DNA of 54,145 nt from Pseudobdellovibrionaceae bacterium (GTDB taxonomy: Bacteria; Bdellovibrionota; Bdellovibrionia; Bdellovibrionales; JAGQZY01): positions 1-54,145 of the forward strand of contig JACKAL010000009.1 of NCBI GenBank assembly GCA_020635085.1, read 5' to 3'. Position numbers and translations under genes: made by a program. Of this stretch, positions 18,077 to 26,377 are shown piece by piece; within the stretch, counting starts at the first letter, position 1; each line of letters opens with the position of its first letter. Under the pieces are notes generated by a model. It saw nothing but the letters and a program-made list of their open reading frames with translations. It was not told where the DNA came from and ran no database searches.

Positions 18077-18086
18077 TTTTCTATCC

Positions 18087-19244
18087 TCATAATGACAAGT
18101 GAAACTGCGCGAGGAGAGCCCAAGAGTCCTTGGGCACCTCGGCGCTTGATAAAATTTGCCGCGTATCTTGCACTTCCACACGAAACTCTGTACGCGCCAT
18201 GGGAAACATTAAAAGCCCAGCTCCCAGTTTAATGTTATCGGGTCGAGAGCCTACGAGGTCATCTTTATACGCTTGGCCGGTGACGAACACATGATAGCCA
18301 CGCACTATTTTTTGCATCGCTTGCGAAAAAATATAATACCCTTTTTTACTCGCTCCACTTTTGGGTGTGTCTTGAATAAGACCCATTTCAAAAAGTAGGG
18401 CCACTCCGTGTCCATACCCCGTGCGCGAATGGAGCGCAAAACGACTGTTTTTAACAAAATCATTCGAGGATGTTAGTACTGAGGCTCCCACGCGCCATGC
18501 CTCCTTTAATTCATACTCAAAAAGACTGGAAATGCCTTTCTGTCGTAAAGAAGCATCTTGGTACAAATTCCCCATAAAAAGATCCACCGTCCACTCCCAA
18601 TTCGGACGAATATAATGGGCCACCAAACTGTGCGATTGATCGTTTTGTGCTAGTCCCGTTTTAGATCGAGAGTAGGCCGAATGATCGACGATACGAATAC
18701 CATACACTTTGTCCATCATCCCAGCATAAATCCATAAATCATCGCGCGCCTGCCAGCGGAAATAATGTTCGCGCGAAATAAATTCATTAATTTTCTGCCC
18801 GCTTGTCACGCCCTGTAAGCGAAGAGGTTTGGGCACATAGCCATAGGAAGCAACAAAGGTGTACTTCTGATCTTTATCAAAAAAAACTGCAACGTTCGCA
18901 TCCGCTTGCATCGTAATATTGCGCGTGGTGCTGTCTTTACTTCCCGGTTCTGTTTGCACCCATAATTGACGTGCCTTTATTCCGGGGCGAATCCACCAAG
19001 GCAACTCAGTTGATCCTAAAAAGCCCGAACTTTCACTCAACTGTTCTGCGGTTTTTCCACCAGACAAAAGTCGCCCTGCAATCTCTGCAGACCATAATGC
19101 GCGACCGTAATCATTGATCGGTCCATTGCCTTGGCTATTATAATGACACGTCAGACATGAACTATAATTGTAGCCAATGAACTGCGGATACGACTGCGCA
19201 AACAGCGGAAAAAAAAGTACAAAAATGAGACATAATCGTGGCAT
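18087..19244 (-). CDS. outer-membrane barrel with an N-terminal CxxCH heme motif
   Basis: A 385-residue protein. After a signal peptide (residues 1-18) comes FIGYNYSSCLTCHYNSQG, with a single c-type heme motif at Cys30, Cys33, His34, then GPINDYGRALW. The remaining ~320 residues look like a transmembrane barrel: alternating strands such as YTFVASYGYVP, WEWTVDLFMGNLY and VALLFEMGLIQ, ending in LLAQFHLSL. This suggests heme held at the periplasmic mouth or plug of a barrel, hence electron passage across the outer membrane or a heme-dependent sensor; both are inference. It heads a three-gene operon and is divergent, 54 nt apart, from the YceI/cytochrome pair. Confidence 0.78.
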   Translation of the reverse strand: MPRLCLIFVLFFPLFAQSYPQFIGYNYSSCLTCHYNSQGNGPINDYGRALWSAEIAGRLLSGGKTAEQLSESSGFLGSTELPWWIRPGIKARQLWVQTEPGSKDSTTRNITMQADANVAVFFDKDQKYTFVASYGYVPKPLRLQGVTSGQKINEFISREHYFRWQARDDLWIYAGMMDKVYGIRIVDHSAYSRSKTGLAQNDQSHSLVAHYIRPNWEWTVDLFMGNLYQDASLRQKGISSLFEYELKEAWRVGASVLTSSNDFVKNSRFALHSRTGYGHGVALLFEMGLIQDTPKSGASKKGYYIFSQAMQKIVRGYHVFVTGQAYKDDLVGSRPDNIKLGAGLLMFPMARTEFRVEVQDTRQILSSAEVPKDSWALLAQFHLSL

Positions 19245-19298
19245 TCAAAGAAATTGTAGCTATTATGATATGTAGACTCAAGTGTTATAGGAGGAATC

Positions 19299-19883
19299 AT
19301 GAAATACCCAGGATTTTTATTCCCTATTTTGGTTTTAAGCTTTTTACTCCATAACCAATCCGTCTTTGCCAATGGCAGCGTGGAAATCGATGTAAAACTC
19401 AGCCCCGCCGGGAGCTTCAAAGCGCAGACCAAAAAAGTTCAGGGCCGTGCTTACAGGAATGGCGATGATGTGGTGGCAGAAAACATTATTGTGGATTTAA
19501 AAAATTTAAGTACAGGGGTGGGTCTACGCGATAAGCATTTAAAAGAACATCTCATGGTCGAAAAATACCCAGAAGCGAAACTCGTAAAAGCCACTGGAAA
19601 AGGCGGCAAAGGCGTGGCGAGCCTGATCGTTAAAGGTAAAAACCAAAAGGTAGAAGGAACATACAAGGTTAAAGGAGACACCCTAGTTGCTGAATTCCCC
19701 ATGACTCTTTCCGCTACCGATATTAATGATGTGCGCTATATGGGTGTCGGCGTAAAAGACGAAGTCATTGTGCATGTGAATGTCCCGATCAGCGACGGCC
19801 CTATGCCACACAGCGAAGACCACTCTTCCGCAGGGGATAAAAAACAAGACTTAAAGAAAAAACCTAAAGGTAAAATGAAGTAA
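19299..19883 (+). CDS. YceI-family periplasmic protein
   Basis: A 194-residue protein with a signal peptide (LFPILVLSFLLHNQSVFA) and a YceI lipocalin-like body: SVEIDVKLSPAGSFKAQTKK, VVDLKNLSTGVGLRDKHLKEHL, YPEAKLVKA and VPISDGPM. YceI proteins bind polyisoprenoid or quinone-like lipids in the periplasm. The tail is lysine-rich (KKQDLKKKPKGKMK), which is unusual. TATAGGAGGAATC is a strong ribosome site. The next gene, a lipoprotein cytochrome, starts 2 nt after the stop, so the two are surely co-transcribed. Confidence 0.85.
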   Translation: MKYPGFLFPILVLSFLLHNQSVFANGSVEIDVKLSPAGSFKAQTKKVQGRAYRNGDDVVAENIIVDLKNLSTGVGLRDKHLKEHLMVEKYPEAKLVKATGKGGKGVASLIVKGKNQKVEGTYKVKGDTLVAEFPMTLSATDINDVRYMGVGVKDEVIVHVNVPISDGPMPHSEDHSSAGDKKQDLKKKPKGKMK

Positions 19884-19885
19884 GA

Positions 19886-20251
19886 ATGGGTTATCGTTTC
19901 TGTCGCTACCTCTCATTGATGTTTTTTGCTGTGGCCTGTGTGCAGACAGAAAACTCTAGCACATTGGATGAGAGCAACTACGGTGACTCCACCGGCTCAG
20001 CAGAGTTTCTTGCTGCGCGCACCATCTTCGCCCAAAATTGCGCCAATGGATGTCATGGTTTCCATGGTTTCTCAGAAGCTGAGCTCATTGCCCAGGGGCT
20101 TGTCATTGCTGGTAATCCCGAAAACTCACCCATTTACTATCGCATCAGAGGTAGTTCGGGCTCGAATGGTAGTAAAAATATGCCCCCCAGCGGTTCACTC
20201 CAAGCCGCCGACCTTACTGCCATCTCCACCTGGATACAAAATATTCAATAA
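19886..20251 (+). CDS. lipoprotein cytochrome with a CX3CH motif
   Basis: A 121-residue protein. A lipoprotein-type signal ends at Cys18 (AVAC). The mature part reads ARTIFAQNCANGCHGFHGF, with cysteines 52 and 56 and histidine 57, a CX3CH rather than CX2CH spacing, and later KNMPPSG with Met99 as a plausible sixth ligand. Length and layout fit a small class I cytochrome c anchored to a membrane. It is translationally linked to the YceI gene, so electron transfer next to a quinone- or isoprenoid-binding protein is a reasonable guess. A single-base error that altered the spacing would break the frame, so the spacing is real in this sequence. Confidence 0.78.
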   Translation: MGYRFCRYLSLMFFAVACVQTENSSTLDESNYGDSTGSAEFLAARTIFAQNCANGCHGFHGFSEAELIAQGLVIAGNPENSPIYYRIRGSSGSNGSKNMPPSGSLQAADLTAISTWIQNIQ

Positions 20252-20313
20252 ATATGTTGCTCACCTTGTGTGGGACTTTACGTTTGGATGACTCAACCAC
20301 GGTCAATAAATTC

Positions 20314-20997
20314 TTATTTTCCGGTAAGAATAAAATCGCGCACTTTCTCGTAGGTTGGACTTGCAGAAATATGGCGAAACAATGTCCCTCGTAAATTTCT
20401 GTTCCCGTGTGGCTTAAGTACCATATAAACTTCACCAGAAGTTACAAACAGATATTCACCATGTGTTGAATCTCGTCTTAATGGTAAACGATTTGTACCG
20501 AAACGCACCGGCTCCCCTTGAGCCAATTGTATATTTAAACGAGAAAATTTTCCATCATCGTTAATCTCCATGAGAACTGATTCGTTCACTGGGGCGGAAG
20601 AACTCTGTCCCCGATAATGCCATTTTCCTTTAAATTTTTGCAGGTCGCTCTCGCGCAGCGGAAGTAAATGTCTTCCTGGAATTGCCAGCTCGGGGCGTGC
20701 AATTCTTTTTCCTGGAGCTATTTGATGTTTTGATATCTCCGCAGAAGATTTTTTTTGATTACTGAAAGAGGCCACATCTCTTGTGTTTGAATCCGAAAGC
20801 GTTTCACCATTTTCTTCCATCACAGCATGCAGTTGTTTTTGATTTAACTGCATTGCATTTTGATAGCCGTCAATAATTTCTTGTTGTGGAGAACTTTTGG
20901 TCCGTAAACTGCTCACTCCCTTTAATTGCGTATTGTACAAGTTCCAGCTACACCAAAGAGTCAAACCAAGACTCACGAAAATACTGAACCATTTCAT
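20314..20997 (-). CDS. membrane-anchored protein of unknown function
   Basis: 227 residues from the ATG at 20997 (GAGGTG upstream). A single N-terminal hydrophobic segment (residues 2-18) is followed by a polar, low-complexity linker to about residue 120. The ~100-residue C-terminal part (FKGKWHYRGQ ... MEINDDGKFSRLNIQL ... EYLFVTSGEVYMVLK) looks like a small beta-rich domain. It is not recognised. It starts 18 nt after speB and is probably co-transcribed with it, though a functional link is not evident. Confidence 0.65.
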   Translation of the reverse strand: MKWFSIFVSLGLTLWCSWNLYNTQLKGVSSLRTKSSPQQEIIDGYQNAMQLNQKQLHAVMEENGETLSDSNTRDVASFSNQKKSSAEISKHQIAPGKRIARPELAIPGRHLLPLRESDLQKFKGKWHYRGQSSSAPVNESVLMEINDDGKFSRLNIQLAQGEPVRFGTNRLPLRRDSTHGEYLFVTSGEVYMVLKPHGNRNLRGTLFRHISASPTYEKVRDFILTGK

Positions 20998-21015
20998 AAC
21001 AAGCACCTCACGTGC

Positions 21016-21957
21016 TTATTTATCGGCTCCCGCAAAAATATTTATGAGTTCAAACATCGTATCTACGGCTGCAAGGCTAGTAATATCAGATGGATCATAG
21101 GGAGGAGACACTTCAACGATATCTGCACCGACCAATGTCGGAAGGTGAAACCCGCGCAAGATCTGTTGTGTTTCGTATGTGGTTAAGCCTCCTACGACCG
21201 GCGTCCCCGTGCCTGGTGCATAGGCGGGATCAAGACAATCGATATCATAAGAAATATAAACTGGAGTTTTACCAACCGCTTTATTTACTTTTTTGGTAAA
21301 GGAATCCAGTGGGGAACGGCGCAAATCATCTACTGTCCAAGTATTCATCTTGTATTTTGTAATCACATCTAGATCGTCTTTTCCCGCAAGTGGGCCACGC
21401 AAACCAAACTGAAACACTTTGGAACCGTCTACGAGGCCCTCTTCGAGAGCGTGACGCAAAAAAGATCCATGATGATACTCACAATCCCAAGCCGCAGGGT
21501 AGGTATCTAAATGGGCATCAAAATGAATAAACGCTAGTGGTTTTTTATGTTTTTTATAAAGCGCACGTAAAATGGGAAGCGTCGTCGAATGATCTCCGCC
21601 AACGGAAATAAATTTTTTCTTAAGGTTTATAAGTTTACTAAAATGCTTCTCGATAGCGGAATACGTTTTCATCACATCGATGGGAACAATCGGACAATCC
21701 CCCACATCGGCAATTTTCAAATGCTCAATAAAACTCATTTTTCTTTCCCAATGATAGACACGCCCCAAGGCGGAGAGTTCACGCACGCGTGTTGGTGCAA
21801 AGCGCGCTCCAGGTCGATAGGATAAAGAGCCATCAAAAGGCACACCAATAAGTGCCAAATCATACCCTGCATTCAGCTCTACGTGTGGCAAACGAAAAAA
21901 CGTTTTTATCCCTGCAAAACGCGGCATTTCTCTTCCTGAAATGGGTTCAAACTTCAT
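21016..21957 (-). CDS. speB: ureohydrolase, agmatinase/arginase family
   Basis: A 313-residue binuclear manganese enzyme. The metal-binding motifs are intact: GGDHSTTLPIL, IHFDAHLDTYP and ISYDIDCLDPAYAPGTGTP. The family hydrolyses guanidino groups. Length and the PGTGTPVVGGLT signature favour agmatinase (agmatine to putrescine and urea) over arginase, but guanidinobutyrase or formiminoglutamase activity cannot be excluded. CAGGAGTG precedes the ATG. No partner arginine decarboxylase lies in the window. Confidence 0.88.
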   Translation of the reverse strand: MKFEPISGREMPRFAGIKTFFRLPHVELNAGYDLALIGVPFDGSLSYRPGARFAPTRVRELSALGRVYHWERKMSFIEHLKIADVGDCPIVPIDVMKTYSAIEKHFSKLINLKKKFISVGGDHSTTLPILRALYKKHKKPLAFIHFDAHLDTYPAAWDCEYHHGSFLRHALEEGLVDGSKVFQFGLRGPLAGKDDLDVITKYKMNTWTVDDLRRSPLDSFTKKVNKAVGKTPVYISYDIDCLDPAYAPGTGTPVVGGLTTYETQQILRGFHLPTLVGADIVEVSPPYDPSDITSLAAVDTMFELINIFAGADK

Positions 21958-22130
21958 ACAGACACTCCTGGTAAAATGGGTCTTTTAACCCTTTAGACTT
22001 ATTGCAAGTAGCTCGCTAGTTTTACACAGCTGTTGCGGTTTTTCGCAGTTTAAACTTTGAAAGGCCAGAGCAGTCCGTGTATAAGCTTACAGAAGTCGAT
22101 TAAGTATAACTGATTCTATGTAAGGAACGC

Positions 22131-23162
22131 ATGGAGAAACGCATAAAAAATAAAGCTACCTCCTCTTTTTCGCATTTAGCCAAAAAGTTAGTCAGTTGGT
22201 ATGCGAAAGGTCATCGCGATCTTCCGTGGCGCCACACTAAGGATCCTTATGCGATTTGGATTTCGGAAATCATGTTGCAACAAACAACATCTCAAGCTGT
22301 TATTCCTTTTTACGAACGCTTTCTCAAACGTTTTCCCCACTTAAAAAAATTAAGCCAGGCCTCGCAGGAAGATGTTTATGAATTATGGGCCGGTCTCGGT
22401 TACTATTCTCGTGCGCGCAATATTTTAAAAGCAGCGAAAGAATTAGTGAAAACGTCTTTTCCTCAATCCTGGGAAGAACTGATTCAATATCCTGGGTTTG
22501 GGCCCTACACAGCCCGTGCAGTTACCAGTTTCGCATTTAATGAACCTGTTGGTGTCGTCGATGGTAATGTGGTGCGGGTTCTCTCGCGACTCTTTGATGT
22601 GTCTTGCGACTGGTGGACTACAAAAGGACGAAACGTACTGCAAAATTTTGCAGACCAGCTTGTACAAAGTACGCAAGATTCCCATGCAAACCAAGCCCTG
22701 ATGGAACTGGGCGCCACAATCTGCACCCCAAAAACACCCACCTGCGCTCTTTGCCCCTGGAGTGCAGACTGTTTGGCGTTACAAAATAAGACCATTACCC
22801 AACGCCCTCGACCAAAGCCCCGCCCCACCCCAACTCTCCTCTTATGGAAACCAGAAGTAGTGATCGCAAAAAATAAAATCGCCATGGTGGAAAATAACTA
22901 TGCACCGTTTCTGCGTAAGGACAAAATTTTTCCGGGAAAAATAACAGAGCTACAAAAACCACCCAAGCAGTTTGATTTTAAGCACACCATCACACGCTTT
23001 CACATTTACACTCAGCTTGCTCCGATTAAAAAATCTACCAAAAGCGTCGAAACATGGGTGGATCTTACTGAATTTTCAAAGGTATTTCCGTACAGCCTGT
23101 ATAAAAAAACCATTGAGCACCATCAAGAAAAATCAGCGCGCACAAGTCAAGTAAGCCACTGA
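22131..23162 (+). CDS. mutY: A/G-specific adenine glycosylase MutY
   Basis: A 343-residue base-excision enzyme removing adenine mispaired with 8-oxoguanine. It has LPWR and the catalytic glutamate in WISEIMLQQTT (Glu46), the helix-hairpin-helix YPGFGPYTARAV, and the catalytic aspartate in VVDGNVVRV (Asp144). The iron-sulfur ligands Cys198-x6-Cys205-x2-Cys208-x5-Cys214 are intact. The C-terminal NUDIX-like 8-oxoG recognition domain is short (~110 residues) but present. TAAGGAACGC precedes the ATG. It appears to be a single-gene unit. Confidence 0.95.
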   Translation: MEKRIKNKATSSFSHLAKKLVSWYAKGHRDLPWRHTKDPYAIWISEIMLQQTTSQAVIPFYERFLKRFPHLKKLSQASQEDVYELWAGLGYYSRARNILKAAKELVKTSFPQSWEELIQYPGFGPYTARAVTSFAFNEPVGVVDGNVVRVLSRLFDVSCDWWTTKGRNVLQNFADQLVQSTQDSHANQALMELGATICTPKTPTCALCPWSADCLALQNKTITQRPRPKPRPTPTLLLWKPEVVIAKNKIAMVENNYAPFLRKDKIFPGKITELQKPPKQFDFKHTITRFHIYTQLAPIKKSTKSVETWVDLTEFSKVFPYSLYKKTIEHHQEKSARTSQVSH

Positions 23163-23277
23163 TTTTTGAGCCTTCCCACCTTCCCCTGCCAGTCCCTTGT
23201 CTTTCGTCGAGTTACCTTTTTACCATAGGCCATTCGTCGCTTGCATAAAACTTCCCGCTCTTGATAGACTTTTGGTT

Positions 23278-23844
23278 ATGAAAATACTCACACTTATCAT
23301 CACACTTTTTTTTGTAAATAACGCCTTCGCCGCCCCTATCCCAGGAGCGGGTAGCAAAAATAAACCTACGCTCGGTGTTTACCAATCACCACAAGGCTTT
23401 CAAATTGCCTCTGCTGGCACAGATTGGATACAAACCAAACCACCAAAAAACACCCGCTACATCGCCACCATGTTTCGCTCCCCCAATGTAAAAAACAAGA
23501 TGCGCGCCACTCTGACTGTACGCGTGGACAAACTCGCCAAAGCGATGCCAATTGATCAATATGTAAAGAGATGGACCAAGGAATATCCAAAATTTGGTTT
23601 TGATGTAAAAGGCTCAAAAAAGTTTACCATGAACGGTGAGAAAGGTGTCGTTGTTGATTTAATCAACCCGGCCAAAAAGCGCCAGCTACGACAAGTGATC
23701 TTTATGAAAGACAATCGCGCCGTCCTCATGACATGCCGAGATCACATTTCGACATTTAAGTCGTCGCTTGCAGAGTGCAACAAGATGATTAAAACTTTTG
23801 CATGGAAAGAGCTAAACTCCACAAAAACTTCTAAGAAAAACTAA
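23278..23844 (+). CDS. small secreted protein of unknown function
   Basis: 188 residues from the ATG at 23278, where a signal peptide begins (MKILTLIITLFFVNNAFA). An upstream in-frame start at 23197 would mask this signal. The mature part is basic and has a compact mixed pattern (GFQIASAGTDWIQTKPP, RATLTVRVDKLAKAMPID, AVLMTCRDHISTFKSSLAECN) reminiscent of the PsbP/DUF1795-like fold, with two cysteines near residues 158 and 170. That resemblance is a guess. It ends convergent to the sigma-factor operon. Confidence 0.68.
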   Translation: MKILTLIITLFFVNNAFAAPIPGAGSKNKPTLGVYQSPQGFQIASAGTDWIQTKPPKNTRYIATMFRSPNVKNKMRATLTVRVDKLAKAMPIDQYVKRWTKEYPKFGFDVKGSKKFTMNGEKGVVVDLINPAKKRQLRQVIFMKDNRAVLMTCRDHISTFKSSLAECNKMIKTFAWKELNSTKTSKKN

Positions 23845-23925
23845 TTGTATTCTCTAGGGCACTTCCTCAATTTGGCATAGTGCTCTTCTTTGGAAGCAAT
23901 GATTCGGGCAGTATACTCATGTAGG

Positions 23926-24273
23926 TTAACTCTCTACGACAGCACGATACGTATAATAAATAACAATAGCAGCTCCCAAAACTCCAAAGGTCATGAGATT
24001 ATTATGTGAAAAAAGATGGTTATGAGCCTGCAACTTTTCTCCTACCACAGACATAAGCAACAAAAAGGCTCCGGGAGTTAGAAACTTAAGCTTCCAAACA
24101 ATCAACAATGCTACAAAAATGCCGAAAGCTTGCACAATGTCTTGCACCCACCACCATTTGTACACTGGCGGTAATGTCGTAAGAACATTGGCAACAAAGG
24201 CCTCACCATTATCGACATGTTCATCGGCGAGAAACGACTCCATCATTTGATCTAAATCATTGTTGTCCATCAT
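23926..24273 (-). CDS. small membrane protein coupled to the ECF sigma factor (candidate anti-sigma)
   Basis: 115 residues: a ~38-residue acidic cytoplasmic N-terminus (DLDQMMESFLADEHVDNGEAF) and three hydrophobic segments (about 45-62, 66-78 and 95-110). Its ATG overlaps the sigma-factor stop (ATGA), so the two are translated together. Anti-sigma factors are often encoded just after their ECF sigma gene with a short cytoplasmic N-terminal domain and membrane helices, which fits. The zinc-finger anti-sigma HxxxCxxC motif is absent, so the role is inference from position. Confidence 0.7.
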   Translation of the reverse strand: MMDNNDLDQMMESFLADEHVDNGEAFVANVLTTLPPVYKWWWVQDIVQAFGIFVALLIVWKLKFLTPGAFLLLMSVVGEKLQAHNHLFSHNNLMTFGVLGAAIVIYYTYRAVVES

Positions 24274-24800
24274 AAAGACCTCTCACTATAAGCTTGAAGT
24301 AAGCCACGTAATTTTTCTTTCGCCTGTAAGGTTCGTGTTTTTACCGTTCCCAATGGTATCTCTAAAACTTCAGAGACCTCCGTTTGTGATAATCCTTGCG
24401 CATAGGCCATGGTGAGAATCAGTCTCTCCTCTGGAGTTAATTGTAGCATGCATTTCGCTATATCCAACTTTTCCTCACTTCTTGTAGTATACGACATTTC
24501 TTCGCTCTCGGGAAGCTCTGTGAATTTTTCCTCTCGACGTAAGTGTTCATAAAAAACATTTCTAGCAATCGAGTAAATCCACGTTAGCAATTGAGAATTC
24601 CCCTGAAACGTACTTAAGTGTCGATAAACCTTAAGGAAGGTTTCCTGGGCCAGGTCATCGCTCAGCTCGCCGTCGCCCCCACACATCTTGCGAAAGAAAG
24701 CGCGAATGGGAGCTTGGTATTTTTTGAGTAAGCTTTCAAAGGCTTCGCGATCATCCTGCGCGATAATGAGAGCCACAAGCTCGGTATCATTCGATGACAT
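24270..24800 (-). CDS. ECF-type RNA polymerase sigma factor
   Basis: 176 residues from the ATG at 24800; a TTG at 24812 directly after the upstream stop is also possible. The sigma-2 region reads DDLAQETFLKVYRHL and LLTWIYSIARNVFYEHLRR. The sigma-4 region reads LTPEERLILTMAYAQGLSQ and VLEIPLGTVKTRTLQAKEKL, a clear helix-turn-helix. It redirects RNA polymerase to a small regulon, typically envelope stress. It is flanked by a DUF6249-like membrane protein upstream and a small membrane protein downstream in one operon. Confidence 0.92.
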   Translation of the reverse strand: MSSNDTELVALIIAQDDREAFESLLKKYQAPIRAFFRKMCGGDGELSDDLAQETFLKVYRHLSTFQGNSQLLTWIYSIARNVFYEHLRREEKFTELPESEEMSYTTRSEEKLDIAKCMLQLTPEERLILTMAYAQGLSQTEVSEVLEIPLGTVKTRTLQAKEKLRGLLQAYSERSL

Positions 24801-24812
24801 TGACAATTCCAA

Positions 24813-25595
24813 TTAAAGAGAGGTGTTTTTGTTCTCATCATTGCTTTTTGATAATTCTTTTTTCTGGAAATTTTGGGATTTGACAATATGGTACGCTCCC
24901 CAAACGATGAACATGAAGCTAAACCCTGCTGCCGTATAACCTTTGTCTAAAAGCACTAGTGTTCCCAATAAACCAATACCCACAAAAATATATTTAAGCC
25001 CTTGCAAAGATCCTGGGTTGTTATGATCAAAACTATTCCAATTATTTTTTAAGAAAGATCCCTGTTGATTCAAACCTGCAAGGAGTTCTGGAGGAATAGG
25101 CTTACCATCTTTAGCAAGAATTTTTATGGTCTCTAAATATTCACGACGAGTTTTTGAACGAGTATGGATAGTGTATGCAGCAAAACCAAATACAGTCAGA
25201 AAAAAACTGATTGGCACTAAAGAGTTAACTAACATCGCCCCCGTACTCACATCTATTTCTGTATAACCTTTATTTTTTTTATCAATTTTTCTTTCCAAAT
25301 CTTTAAGCTCAGCAATAATTTTTTTGCCGCCCTTAATCGAAACACCATCTTTAAGATTCACGCGGATCTGCACTTCCTCATCATCGTCATCATCTGTAAC
25401 GTTTTCTGCGGACTCTTCCTGTGATTTCTCATCGTCTTTCATCTGTTCTGTAGTTGTGGAATTATTTAGCGAGGTCGTTCTCTCCGACTGCGCCAAAGCG
25501 GGCTTACACGTCATGATCAGAGCGAAGTAAATATGTAGGAAAAAGACAAAAATAAAGCTAAGGCTTGCGATCGTGTTTTCTAAAAGACGTTTCAT
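24813..25595 (-). CDS. DUF6249-like membrane protein heading the ECF operon
   Basis: 260 residues from the ATG at 25595 (GGAGGAACC upstream). A signal peptide precedes an acidic exported segment with DDDDDEE near residue 68-74 and a basic KGGKKIIAELKDLERKIDKKNKG stretch. Then come a membrane segment (SLVPISFFLTVFGFAAYTI), a cytoplasmic TRREYLETIKILAKDGKPIPPELLAG motif typical of DUF6249 proteins, and two more hydrophobic helices. DUF6249 genes often neighbour ECF sigma genes. Topology suggests a sensor with an acidic periplasmic loop. The stop codon is 12 nt before the sigma ATG. Confidence 0.75.
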   Translation of the reverse strand: MKRLLENTIASLSFIFVFFLHIYFALIMTCKPALAQSERTTSLNNSTTTEQMKDDEKSQEESAENVTDDDDDEEVQIRVNLKDGVSIKGGKKIIAELKDLERKIDKKNKGYTEIDVSTGAMLVNSLVPISFFLTVFGFAAYTIHTRSKTRREYLETIKILAKDGKPIPPELLAGLNQQGSFLKNNWNSFDHNNPGSLQGLKYIFVGIGLLGTLVLLDKGYTAAGFSFMFIVWGAYHIVKSQNFQKKELSKSNDENKNTSL

Positions 25596-25899
25596 GGTTC
25601 CTCCAAAACATTTATATGCATTCATACCCTATTAGATGCAGAAGGCCCAAAAACGGATTTAAAAAAGTGAAATTTTTTTTCTTTTTCTAAATAAGATGTA
25701 AAATAACAAGTAATTCTAATGGTCTAAACTCAATCGACCCCAGCCCCACTAGACAAGATACTGATCTTACAAACAGGTGTACCTTCCGCCGGTATGAACA
25801 CATTCACGTATATTGCTGTGCGCCATTATGAAAAACATGCCTATTTTAATGTCATTTTAAGTATGGTACGACAAACACATCAATAAAAAAGGAGATTAT
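25596..25899. promoter_or_regulatory. divergent region between the ECF operon and the cysteine-repeat gene
   Basis: These 304 nt contain no gene. Toward the ECF operon the minus strand has GCATCTAATAGGG near 25632-25644, similar to an ECF-type -10 element, suggesting autoregulation, but no convincing -35 partner. A long A/T stretch lies at ~25660-25690. Toward the plus-strand gene there is an AT-rich leader ending in a strong AAAAAAGGAG ribosome site. Confidence 0.35.
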
Positions 25900-26367
25900 A
25901 TGAGTACCCTATTTTTTTCACTTCTTACCTCATTTTTAGCATCAGGTGTATCTCTTCCGCCCAATTTCTGTGTTGGCGGTAACATTGAAGTAGAGTATCA
26001 GTTCCCCGCCTCAAACGACGGAAAAGAATGCAAACAATCACAAGTACATTGTGTAACAAACAACTCGCAAATATGCCCTGCCATGGCCCCCGTTTCCCCT
26101 TATTTTTGCAATGATGGTAAAATCGTTACGGAAGCCTCGTTTCAACCTTCTGCTGATGGTATGGAGTGCAAAATGGAAAAAGTTCATTGCGTATCTACAC
26201 AGCTAGAAGCGTGCCCACAACTCATCAAAGCATTACCGTATTTTTGTCTAGATGGCACAATGGAGCCAGGACCTTCTTTATTTCAACCATCAAGTGATAG
26301 CAAAGAATGTGAAATACCCGTATTTCACTGCGTGACTAAAGAATCAAATATGTGCTTACAGAAGTAA
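25900..26367 (+). CDS. secreted protein of three four-cysteine repeats
   Basis: 155 residues. A short signal peptide (residues 1-18) is followed only by three tandem repeats of ~46 residues with cysteines at 24/44/51/59, 70/90/97/105 and 116/137/144/152. The spacing is C-x19(20)-C-x6-C-x7-C. Each repeat follows PxFCxxGxx...FxPxxDxxECxxxxxHCV. No zinc-ligand pattern other than the invariant HC pair is obvious; disulfide bonding in the periplasm or outside the cell is expected. I do not recognise the family. It is transcribed divergently from the ECF operon and ends in its own terminator. Confidence 0.8.
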   Translation: MSTLFFSLLTSFLASGVSLPPNFCVGGNIEVEYQFPASNDGKECKQSQVHCVTNNSQICPAMAPVSPYFCNDGKIVTEASFQPSADGMECKMEKVHCVSTQLEACPQLIKALPYFCLDGTMEPGPSLFQPSSDSKECEIPVFHCVTKESNMCLQK

Positions 26368-26377
26368 TATAGAAATC

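Noticed and set aside
19926..20291. 121-codon frame overlapping the CX3CH cytochrome in another frame
   Set aside because: The overlapping frame with lipobox, heme motif and 2-nt link to YceI is clearly the gene.
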